NCBI GenBank assembly: GCA_036852015.1
Contig: JAANDG010000036.1
Span: 275,501-339,500, forward strand
Direction of reading: 5' to 3'
DNA length: 64,000 nt
Source of the DNA: Pelodera strongyloides
Taxonomy: Eukaryota > Nematoda > Chromadorea > Rhabditida > Rhabditidae
The number at the start of each line of letters is the position of its first letter. The first letter of the stretch is position 1. Positions 54,469 to 64,000 of this stretch are shown piece after piece. Position numbers and translations under genes: made by a program. Under the pieces are notes generated by a model that saw nothing but the letters and a program-made list of their open reading frames with translations, made no database searches and was not told where the DNA came from.

Positions 54469-55078
54469 AAACGGGTTCTCTTGAAATAAAAAATAAATAA
54501 AAGGAAGATTCATATTGAAATATAATATATTAAAAGAAATAGGAAAATGCGAACTGCCCATACTTTGTATGGGACACTGTTTTGAATTTATCTTTCGTGT
54601 CGCTGGTACGCTGGTATGCGCTGGCAGTACCCTTGAGTAATGGGATAAAGGCTACCATTTGAACATGCTCTCGAAGCATACCAATTGTTTGAAATTAAAT
54701 GGTGAATACCACAGAGTACAAAAGAAATTTATCATCTAAAAGCATAACATAAAATACAGATAAATACAATAAAACTCACATATCCGTGAAGCGAGACACG
54801 CGAGACGACAAAAACTATGTAAAATGAATTTGCATAATATTCTCGTTTCCTCGAAGAGAATTTCGTATGCTAATTTCTGATTTCCATGAAGACTCCTCTA
54901 AATTGGTACTATCGCGCACGAACATGCGTTTCAGCGAGAGTTTATAGTTTACACTCTACAGATTGTTCTTCAATGTCTAGCTTCTTTTAGAAAGTAATCC
55001 TTATTGTACGATAAATAATTCTAGGACTGACTAACCAGAAACTTATTTACAGTTTTTTTTTCAAACCCGATCTTTCGT

Positions 55079-55502
55079 TTTTAAAGGAGGAGGCTCACGA
55101 GAATGAAGTGCTCAAATAGTTTACTTTTATCGAAGGATGATGGGTTTATCTTCCAAAAAACAAACATTATAAGGTTCAGCGCTTTAGTTTCGAGGAATTA
55201 ATCAATCTAAAGAACTCGAAGTCAAATAAAATAACCTATCGTATGCAAGGTAGACTTCAAAGCTAAACATGCAAATTTACAAGTCATTTTGCAAGCCAGC
55301 ACAAAATTTGCATGCCCACTATGGAAATCAACTATTTTTACGATCCAAAATTTTGATAGAATTCATAGTTTTATATTGATTTACTCCTTCCAATTAAAAG
55401 CTTTACGCTTTGTAAAGCATGTCTTTCGGAATTTAATACCATCGTCTTTCGATAAAAGGAAACCATTTGAGCACTTCATTCTCGTGAGCCTCCTCCTTTA
55501 AA
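55079..55502. mobile_element. Palindromic MITE with AAAGGAGGAGGCTCACGAG ends
   Basis: About 424 bp; left TTTAAAGGAGGAGGCTCACG, right CGTGAGCCTCCTCCTTTAAA, with long arms. The right TTAA is shared with the adjacent family A copy. Confidence 0.9.
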
Positions 55503-55667
55503 GCGAAATGCCGGCCGGTTTTTCAAACGCATCTCAAGTACTTGCATCCCTATGCATTTATGCGAAGTGGGGTCTAATTTAGGTCTCTAAGTTTTACTCA
55601 TTTGCACCTGCATAAGAAATCAGGTGTACGCAATGCTTTTCAAAAACCGGCCGGTATTTCGCTTTAA
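55496..55667. mobile_element. MITE family A copy
   Basis: Starts TTTAAAGCGAAATGCCGGCC and ends CCGGCCGGTATTTCGCTTTAA; directly abuts the preceding element. Confidence 0.9.
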
Positions 55668-56248
55668 CAGTCTCGATTCTCGCCCGGGTCACCTAGCAGT
55701 AAAGGTGGTCTCAGAAGCTGTAAAACTGTACGCACACGACAGCGCGCAGCGCTTGTTACCGAAAAGAGACTAGCGAGTGTCTACCCTCTAGTCTATAACT
55801 GGTGCAAAATCCCGAAAAGTTGCTAAAATAAAAATTTTCGTGGAAAACCGGAACACGCAATTGTACACGTTGTAAATGGAAAGTTCATCTTGTACAATAA
55901 ATTGAAGAGAGAAGACACATAGAAACAGAACGGACGAACTTCCTAGCAACATTTGCCCGTTTTTAATTTTCATGTATTCTTTTTGTGATAGATCCGTGAC
56001 AAATACATTATTTATATGTATTTCATGTGCTACTTTAGGTAGTACATCATGATAAGTAAACTTCTACCAACATCTACCAATTGTTCTCTTAATTTTTTTG
56101 TCTTTATTTTCACTTAAAAAATTGCGCGCAAATACCGTTCATAAATGATGGTCGTGTGATGTACATAGCTTATCTGCACTACTAGTTAATTTCGGTGAAA
56201 GTGCGTGCATTTCTGAGAAAATTTCATCACTCGGGGCAGGTCATTTGT

Positions 56249-56675
56249 TTTTAAAGGGATAGGTTCAACTCGAATTGCACCTTTTTTATAATTTCTTTTG
56301 ATAGTATGACCTATGACGGTCAAAATGCGAAAAATTGCAGTATATTTCCTTTGCTCCTCGAGCCAGGAGCAAGCTCAACAGCTAAGCGACCTCGCTTTCT
56401 AAAAGAACTGGCATACCGTAGCCGCAGACAAACGGTAAGCCAAACTGTGTTACAAGTGCGAAACATCGTGATAGGGCTCGAGGTGCAGAGGTGCAGAGAT
56501 AGTGCTGCGGTACGCCATTTGTTTCATAAAGCGAGGTCGCTTAGCTTATGATCTTGCTCCTGGCTCGAGGAGCAAAGGGATTTACTGCAATTTTCTCATT
56601 TTGACCGTCATAGGTCATACCGTCAATAGAAATTATAAAAAAGGTACCATTCGAGGTGAACCTATCCCTTTAAAG
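56249..56675. mobile_element. Palindromic MITE just upstream of the mucin-like gene
   Basis: Left TTTAAAGGGATAGGTTCAAC, right GGTGAACCTATCCCTTTAAA; arms of about 130 bp include TATGACGGTCAAAATG and TTGCTCCTCGAGCCAGGAGC. Its right end is 25 bp before the start codon at 56701. Confidence 0.9.
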
Positions 56676-56692
56676 TAAATAGCTCCGTGACA

Positions 56693-56698
56693 TTTCAG
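56693..56698 (+). promoter_or_regulatory. Likely spliced-leader acceptor of the mucin-like gene
   Basis: CATTTCAG followed by TG and the start ATG, 23 bp downstream of a MITE. The short leader suggests trans-splicing. Confidence 0.5.
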
Positions 56699-56700
56699 TG

Positions 56701-58108
56701 ATGAAAACACGCACATTCCTTCTCATAATTAGTTTCGGAATATGGTTCTTGTTTCTGAAGAGCGTAACTTCATGCACGCCCACAATGCCGATGTAAGTTT
56801 TTTGTAGTTCGAAAATATGTCTCGGAAAGAAGGCTACTATCTTATCGTTTGATGTCTTCTCCAAAATTATCCGCTTACGGCTGCGCCCTAGGGTAAATCT
56901 GATGCTTATCATAACCTTTCATTGTAAGTAGATTCACGAAACTCATTCAGATACGTCTACAGCAAACTAATATAGAGGGTAATATGTATATAACTCATCG
57001 GATATCTTCAGGTACCCACCAATCAAACCGCGGACGACGACCTCTGCACCAGTATCGACCACGACGACTACTAGGGCGGGCACAACGTCAGCTACGACCA
57101 TGAATCCCCCTTGTTCCTCTGCTTCCACGACTACATCTACCAGTACAACCACAACAACTACGTCTACGACAACAACTCCGACAACGACCACGACCACAAC
57201 CACGACAACAACCACATCTACCAGCACGACTACTACAACAAAAACCACGGCAACTACCACGACAACGACCACGACAACCACCAAGACGACTACTTCTACA
57301 ACAACCTCGACAACTACAACGGCCACGACAACTAGGACAACGAAAACAACAACGACAACCACCGCATCAACCACTACTACGCCCACGACAACAACGACAT
57401 CTATCAGCATGGCTACAACAACCACGACGAGTACGACTACAACGACCACAACCACTACTACGACAACGACTACCACAACGACTATGAACACTTCAACGAC
57501 TACTTCTCCCAGCACGACTACGACAACCACGACCGCAACAACAACATCTACTACTTTAGGCACAACTACCACAACCATAAAAACTACGACCACGACCATA
57601 CTACCTACTACAACTACTATACAACCCACCAGCACAACAACAACCACGACGACGACCATTACCACATGCACTACTACCACAACTAGTACAACCACGACCA
57701 AACCTAGCAGTACGACGACAACCACAACAAAAGCAACCACAACAACAAGCACGACGACGACGGCTGCCACAAGCACAACTACCACAACCAGTACAACCAC
57801 GACCAAACCTAGCAGTACGACGACAACCACAACAAAAGCAACCACAACAACAAGCACGACGACGACGGCTACCACTAGCACACCTACCACAACCAGTACA
57901 ACCACGACCAAACCTAGCAGTACGACGACAACCACAACAAAAGCAACCACAACAACAGCGACGACGACGACGGCTACCACAACCACAACTACCACAACCA
58001 GTACAACCACGACCAAACCTAGCAGTACGACGACAACCACAACAAAAGCAACCACAACAACAACGACGACGACGACGGCTACCACAACCACAACTACAAA
58101 CACAAACA

Positions 58109-58144
<36 letters not shown>

Positions 58145-60477
58145 AACAACCACAAAACAAAAAAGACCACAACAAAAACGACGCTACTACCACAACCACA
58201 ACTACCACAAACAGTACAACCACGACCAAACCTAGCAGTACGACGACGACCACAACAAAAGCAACAACAACGACAGCGACGACGACGACGGCTACAACAA
58301 CCACAACTACCACAACCAGTACAACCACGACTAAACCTAGCAGTACGACGACAACCACAACAAAAGCAACCACAACAACAAGCACGACAACGACGGCTAC
58401 CACAACCACAACTACCACAACACGTACAACCACGACCAAACCTAGCAGTACGACGACAAGCACAACAAAAGCAACCACAACAACAAGCACGACGACGACG
58501 GCTACGACAACCACAACTACCACAACCAGCACAACCACGACAAAACCTAGCAGTACGACGACAACCACAACTAAAGCAACCACAACAACAAGCACGACGA
58601 CGACGGGTACCACAACCCCAACTACCACAACCCGTACAACCCCGACCAAACCTAGCAGTACGACGACAACCACAACAAAAGCAACCACAACAAGCACGAC
58701 GACGGCGGCTACCACAAGCACAACTACCACCACCAGTACAACCACGACCAAACCTAGCAATACGACGACAACCACAACAAAAGCAACCACAACAACAAGC
58801 ACGCCGACGACGGCTGCCACAAGCACAACTACCACAACCAGTACAACCACGATCAAACCTAGCAGTACGACGACAACCACAACAAAAGCAACCACAACAA
58901 CAAGCACGACGACGACGGCTACCACAAGCACAACTACCACAACCAGTACAACCACGACCAAACCTAGCAGTACGACGACAACCGCAACAAAAGCAACCAC
59001 AACAACAAGCACGACGACGACGGCTACCACAAGCACAACTACCACAACCAGTACAACCACGATCAAACCTAGCAATACGAAGACAACCACAACAAAAGCA
59101 ACCACAACAACAAGCACGACGACGACGACGGCTACCACAAGCACAACTACCACAACCAGTACAACCACGACCAAACCTAGCAGTACGACGACAACCACAA
59201 CAAAAGCAAACACAACAACAAGCACGACGACGACGGCTACCACAAGCACAACTACCACAACCAGTACAACCACGACCAAACCTAGCAGTACGACGACTAC
59301 CACAACAAAATCTACCGCAACAACAGCCACGACTACGACTACCACAAGCGCAGCTACCACAAATAGTACAACCACGACCACGACCAAACTACCTACGACA
59401 ACTACGGTCAAACCTAGCAGTACGACGACTAGTACAACAAAATCAACCACAACGACTACCAGCACCACCACGAGCTCAGGTTAGTGCTTGCTGTTCACCA
59501 GCTTTCCACCATTCCAATAAGTTTTTTTTTGTAACCATACATACCTAAACAATTGTCTCTGTGTTCAGCCTGTCAGAATTGTGGAAACTTTAACAATAGC
59601 CCTGGAATTGGACTGCCCGGATTGTTGAACGTGACCTATGGGTAAGCTTATTACTGTATTTATATTCTGCAATGTACTTACTTTCAGGAATAATAGCCTG
59701 ACACACCCGTGTAATTTATGCTGACATTGCAAATTAATTACAATCAACGAGAGCTCATAATAAATCTATAGCAACATTGAAAATTTTTTATTTTATTTAT
59801 TACAGCGTTGTTTTATAGGGTGGACATGCAAGGCTGCCGCACTGTCACGTCCGTTACATGTTTAGGATTGCTAAACTTGCTGGTAGGTACAAACACCATT
59901 ATCGACGAAATAAGTATACCTTTTCTACAAAGCCTACATGTATTTTATGCTCATGTAAAACTATGTGAAATACACATAGGAAAAATGTATTTGGCGTGTA
60001 TGTTTTCGAGATATTTAGAATTTGAATCTCATCTTGGACAACTTTATTACACAACTTCTATTTACCTGCTCTGCGAATGGAATTTGGCTCCTTCAGTTAC
60101 CAAACGGCATTGTGGTACGTTTTTCTATATTTACCATAGAGACCGAATTAATCGTTTTTTTTAGTCGATCGTTGTTTATGCCCGAATTGTATATGTTATT
60201 CTGAAGTCAATATTGGTACTGCTTTGGTGTAGGCGTATTTGTCTTTCATGTTTTTTTCAGTAGACAGTTGACACTACTGTTGGCTAATGGTGACTCTAAT
60301 CCGTAGCATCAACCATCAAACCTTTAGACATGGGTTACTCATTGCCATTGTATAAAGTTGTTGTGCATAAACTACAAGCTACAAACTTTAAACTACAATA
60401 CGTTACTAACCAAACGTGTACATTAATTTCAGGTCGAGAACCCCGTTATATCGTGTACGGTTGGATTGGGCCGATGA
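56701..60477 (+). CDS. Secreted Thr-rich mucin-like protein with DUF281-like end
   Basis: Exons 56701-56792, 57012-59479, 59569-59641, 59819-59882, 60019-60114 and 60433-60477 give 945 aa. Residues 1 to about 25 are a signal peptide (MKTRTFLLIISFGIWFLFLK). The large second exon is almost all Thr, arranged as about 14 imperfect repeats around TTTTKPSSTTTTTTKATTTT, a likely heavily O-glycosylated stalk. A run of about 36 A near 58108 makes an odd Asn/Lys/Gln block. The end has paired cysteines (ACQNCGN, then MQGCRTVTSVTC, FTCSANGIW and NPVISCTVGLGR), resembling the nematode DUF281 domain. A role in cuticle, egg or gut surface is only a guess. Exon 4 could use an earlier acceptor; the last two exons are short but in phase. 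A MITE lies 25 bp upstream. Confidence 0.8.
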
Positions 60478-60755
60478 TCTCATTTCTCAAGCAAAGAATA
60501 GGAAAAGTAATAACAATTACTAAATTAATAAATTGTGTTTTCTTTTGGCTTTTCGTTTACAGAACAGTATGCCACCCCTAAATCAGCAGTTAATTCTAAG
60601 CTTTGTGAATGTCTGATTACGCATTCTTTTTTAATAATTTGTCGTAAACCATGGAGTAATGGAGTCCATACATTTATTTACTTCATGCAGAATATATTCA
60701 AGCATAGTCGAAGCTGAATTAGTCACAAAAGAGTCACATTATATTGTTTCCTTGT

Positions 60756-61132
60756 AGCCTAAGCCTAAGCCTTGTTTCCTTGTAGCCTAAGCCTAAGCCT
60801 AAGCCTAAGCCTAAGCCTAAGCCTAAGCCTAAGCCTAAGCCTAAGCCTAAGCCTAAGCCTAAGCCTAAGCCTAAGCCTAAGCCTAAGCCTAAGCCTAAGC
60901 CTAAGCCTAAGCCTAAGCCTAAGCCTAAGCCTAAGCCTAAGCCTAAGCCTAAGCCTAAGCCTAAGCCTAAGCCTAAGCCTAAGCCTAAGCCTAAGCCTAA
61001 GCCTAAGCCTAAGCCTAAGCCTAAGCCTAAGCCTAAGCCTAAGCCTATGCCTAAGCCTAAGCCTAAGCCTAAGCCTAAGCCTAAGCCTAAGCCTAAGCCT
61101 AAGCCTAAGCCTAAGCCTAAGCCTAAGCCTCA
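60756..61132 (-). repeat. Interstitial telomere-type array, about 58 TTAGGC units
   Basis: Nearly perfect CCTAAG repeats on plus (TTAGGC on minus) with one CCTATG variant near 61046. The left boundary has a duplicated TTGTTTCCTTGTAGCC. The open frames inside (poly Leu-Ser and poly Leu-Arg) are artefacts. Confidence 0.95.
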
Positions 61133-61955
61133 GAGGGGCTAATGTTTTTTTTTTCCAAAAACGCGAAAGCCGTCCTCGCAAACGTTGCATGGATGTACAC
61201 AATCTATTATCACAAATGTCACCGCACCTTTTTGCTGAAGTTCAATGGAGCAAAATTGCGATCATTCATCAATTTCGAAAAGTTCTTTATGTCTGATAAG
61301 GAGATTTTTTTAAGGCTATTAAATGTTATCATATAGACTCTGAACCGGGATCTACATGTTCCAATGATACGGAAATTATGTTGCTTCAAGAAAACAGTCT
61401 CGGCTAAATAAGAAACTTTTTTAAAGTAGAAATAATGTATCATTTCCTAGTAGCTTATAAGCTAGAACGCATATTCCTTTCCTTTAACTTAAGTGAACGA
61501 TAAACGTAGACGTAAATAAATACACATCGTGCTATGAACCGTATCCGCGAAAATGCTGCAGGATTTTGCAGGAGGATGGGCGCGTTCGATTCCCTTCTGT
61601 CTGAACACTGACAACATATGACACCTTAAAAAGTACCAAAAAGCGACGTGCCACAGTGATGTGCGTAAGAACTAAGAACTCCATCATGAGGGTCTACTTG
61701 ATCCTTCGCATATATAAATAAACCGTTTTCTACGACTGAAACGTGAAAAGAGAGAAACACACGCTGGTTACGCACATTCAAGATGATCGGCTTTTCCATA
61801 TATGTATGTAGTATGTACCCGGAATTAGTCTTTCGATTTTTTTCTGTAACATTGACCCTACGAAAATGTCACAAATTTTACAAATCTGCTCCTTCAGTCA
61901 ATCAAACAAACGGATTGCGACGCTTTTTACAGTAATCTTGAAAGCTTATTTCCAG

Positions 61956-62158
61956 TTTTCGACACGTTCTGGGTGTTCTGCGCTGTTTATAAATGTTGCA
62001 CCGAGGTATATGTGGGATTCTTAGTAGCTCACACAATTCCTTCATTTCACTGTCTATGTTGTAGCTCAAGGCTCGAGACGAGCTATGTTGTAAAAGGCGC
62101 AAGTTGCGCGCATTGCGATGCCAAGTATGAAACCCCATTTTCAGAATCTCAAAATTAA
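61956..62158 (+). CDS. Possible Cys-rich last exon, unassigned
   Basis: After a TTATTTCCAG acceptor the frame reads VFDTFWVFCAVYKCC, then HCLCCSSRLE and GASCAHCDAKYETPF before a stop at 62158. The paired cysteines could bind zinc. No upstream exon was found, so it may be chance. Confidence 0.2.
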
Positions 62159-62541
62159 ACAAGTTAGTTGGCAAAAACTACCAACCGAAAGTTACCACAG
62201 TTGGATAAAATTTAATTGTGTATATATGTTGCACGTGAAACATAATCGTTTATGTGGTTACGGTATGGTATGTTCGCGTTGGGAGTTTTAGCCAAGTAAC
62301 TAGCTCATCTGTACGTTTGCAATGCAATGCGGCGTACCTGCTTGTGTTCACAGTTCACATAGTTCCCGCACAATCTGAATATTTTCAATGCAATGACTTG
62401 CTGGTGAGCCTGACTGCCTGACCCTCCAAGCTATTTTCTTTATGTTTGTTGCTGTGCTTATTCGACCGCGTACCACCAAACAAACATTTTATAGGTTTCT
62501 TCATATTTCAGAACTTCGGAATTCAGAAGTGAAGTTCATCA

Positions 62542-63522
62542 ATGGTATTCAATATTTTCACAGCAGTTGGAGTATTTCCATGTTTACTCGTACTTTGTTG
62601 TATGTGCCCCTCCACTTACGCTTGTATGTCGACGGACCCAGGGTTTGAATTAAAAAAATTTGGTACCTGTCAAGCGAAATATCGGCCGGGTTTTGAAACA
62701 CATCGAGTGGACCAGCATTCTTATGCAGCGTATGCAAATGAACATAATTAGAATAAAAAGTCGAGCTAAATTCGAGCGAATTAGGATAAATATGTAAGAA
62801 TTCAGTTGTCCACGATGCGTTTCAAAAACCGGTGGGTGTTTTGCTTTAAATATATAATTATTCTGATTGTACGTGACGGAGTTCAGTTTTTGACAGTTCT
62901 GTAAAGCGATACTGACAATTTATGATCGTTATCGTATTTTATCAGCAGATATCACCTGTAAACAGGTCTTCGAGTTTTACTAACCAAGCTGATGGCCTAG
63001 TTAAATATAAAACTGTGTCAACTTTTTACGACAATAGGTTGAGTACAACAACTACAATACCCATGATGACAACAACGACAGCCCCAACTACAAATTCGGC
63101 GACGGAAGATACCACTACGACTGTAAAAGTCACAACAACTAGATCGATAGGTGAAACAACTAAAATGCTTTCAGATAACGCGATCGTATTCACGAATGAA
63201 GTGAGGGTAAGCATGGGGTTGACAGATGACACCTCTTGTACGTAATAGGCAATACCATGAATGAGTTTACAACCAACTTAGTAATCAACTCAGTATCGTG
63301 GGCAGACGTTTTCTCATTTCTCTGCAAGTTTTCGTGACGATATTCGCAATAATGAAGATATGTCGATATGCGGCTGTAGCCTGCCTGCCGACTCCAAAAT
63401 GGATACGGTGCTCGGTGACGTTCTTGTTCAATAGGTGAAACAACTACAACACTGGTAACATCTACTACAATAGAAACTACAACTACGGCTGAAACCACGA
63501 TTACTACGCTTTCTGGTTTAGG
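62542..63522 (+). CDS. Second secreted Thr-rich protein, 5' part only
   Basis: The first exon (62542-62642) encodes a signal peptide (MVFNIFTAVGVFPCLLVLCC) and begins 30 bp after an ATATTTCAG acceptor. Thr-rich coding follows from about 62949 (STTTTIPMMTTTTAPTTNS) and again from 63435 (GETTTTLVTSTTIETTTT) to about 63512. The same ATAG/GTGAAACAACTA occurs at a possible donor (63150) and at the acceptor (63434), so a shorter splice form is possible. Join phases of exon 1 were not resolved. No C-terminal Cys domain is seen, so the gene probably continues past the right edge. It looks like a paralogue of the 56701-60477 gene. Confidence 0.5.
62671..62850. mobile_element. MITE family A copy
   Basis: Starts CAAGCGAAATATCGGCCGGG and ends CCGGTGGGTGTTTTGCTTTAA; in the first intron of the second Thr-rich gene. 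Confidence 0.85.
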
Positions 63523-63695
63523 TATTTTCTTCACAAATCGATTTACACCTTCGTAACTCGTAACTGAGAACTTTCCTTTAAATAAAGGACACTTAAAATA
63601 TTTTCCGTGAATTTACGCTGCGTGTTGAGATATAAAGAACGTTTACCGTACCGTCAACAAGGAGAAGGTCGTAGGAGCAAAATGCACATACACTC

Positions 63696-63915
63696 TAAGG
63701 GCGCGTTTAAGATGGGCGAAAGAAAGAAAAAAAATCCATTTTCAGGATGGACGAAAAGAAAAGTTTTAATACTAAGGGAAAGTGAAAAAATACAGTAATT
63801 TTTTCGGGTTTTGCCTTGTTTTTGCATTGTCTTTCAAAAGTTTTCTTTCCGCCCATCCTGAACGGCCGAAAATGGATATTTTTCTTTATTTCGGTCATCT
63901 TAAACGCGCCCTAAG
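63696..63915. mobile_element. Palindromic MITE with TAAGGGCGCGTTTAAGATG ends
   Basis: Left CTAAGGGCGCGTTTAAGATG, right CATCTTAAACGCGCCCTAAG; arms of about 70 bp also share AAATCCATTTTC and its complement. Confidence 0.9.
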
Positions 63916-64000
63916 AAAGATGAGTATTTTCATTTTGTCGGTTAAAGGGAGTGTTAAAGGGAGTGACACAGTCACTTCATCCTCGTCGTTTTACTTCAAG

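Larger units (their letters stand above)
54470..56692. other. Intergenic region rich in MITEs
   Basis: Between the kinase and the mucin-like gene, which are transcribed divergently. No coding exon is supported. Three palindromic elements fill about half of it (listed separately). Confidence 0.55.

Noticed and set aside
56967..59471. Very long antisense open frame encoding poly Val/Leu
   Set aside because: It is the reverse complement of the Thr-codon repeat exon; composition alone keeps it open, and it has no splice or start context.
60765..61296. Open frames of Leu-Ser and Leu-Arg repeats
   Set aside because: Translations of the TTAGGC array, not genes.
61902..62174. 90-codon minus-strand frame
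   Set aside because: No start or splice context; overlaps a better plus-strand candidate exon.

Overview
The window is from a nematode nuclear genome, probably rhabditid-like; the species cannot be fixed from the sequence. The evidence is an intron-rich architecture with TTTCAG-type acceptors, TTAGGC (nematode telomere) repeat arrays, a Major Sperm Protein domain gene, a worm-type CK1/TTBK kinase, DUF281-like secreted proteins, and start codons lying 0-4 nt after splice acceptors, as expected with spliced-leader trans-splicing. All gene models were assembled by eye from splice sites and reading-frame phase. No alignment or database search was run.

Layout. 224-5294 (-): a weak six-exon model of unknown function. 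5.3-8.7 kb: no gene seen. 8725-9879 (-): MSP-domain protein with a Lys/Glu-rich tail. 10576-39187 (+): a very large full-length ABCA-type ABC transporter (about 64 exons, about 2,099 aa) whose introns are full of palindromic mobile elements. 39963-43802 (-): an actin gene, apparently spliced in frame to an upstream 189-codon exon with one membrane segment. 43.8-49.1 kb: no gene, but a tRNA-Arg fragment and a tRNA-derived SINE. 49092-54462 (-): CK1/TTBK-like kinase, 342 aa, 11 exons. 56701-60477 (+): secreted Thr-rich mucin-like protein with a DUF281-like C-terminus. 60.76-61.13 kb: interstitial TTAGGC array. 62542 to at least 63522 (+): 5' part of a second secreted Thr-rich protein, with no end found in the window.

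Most notable points. (1) The ABCA protein has ABCA order (TMD1-NBD1-TMD2-NBD2), but both nucleotide-binding domains have lost the key residues (Walker A Lys to His and Ser, Q-loop Gln, catalytic Glu to Asn and Asp, H-loop His to Asp and Ser). It looks like a conserved non-hydrolysing pseudo-transporter, with an added hydrophilic linker of about 439 aa built from many symmetric phase-0 exons. (2) The actin may be a membrane-anchored actin fusion; the rival reading is two closely packed, trans-spliced genes. (3) Many unrelated-looking palindromic MITE families all end in TTAA, and some are joined end to end sharing one TTAA, which points to one TTAA-specific transposition machinery.

MSP and CK1/TTBK proteins are typical of nematode sperm, so the segment may be rich in male germline genes; that is inference only.
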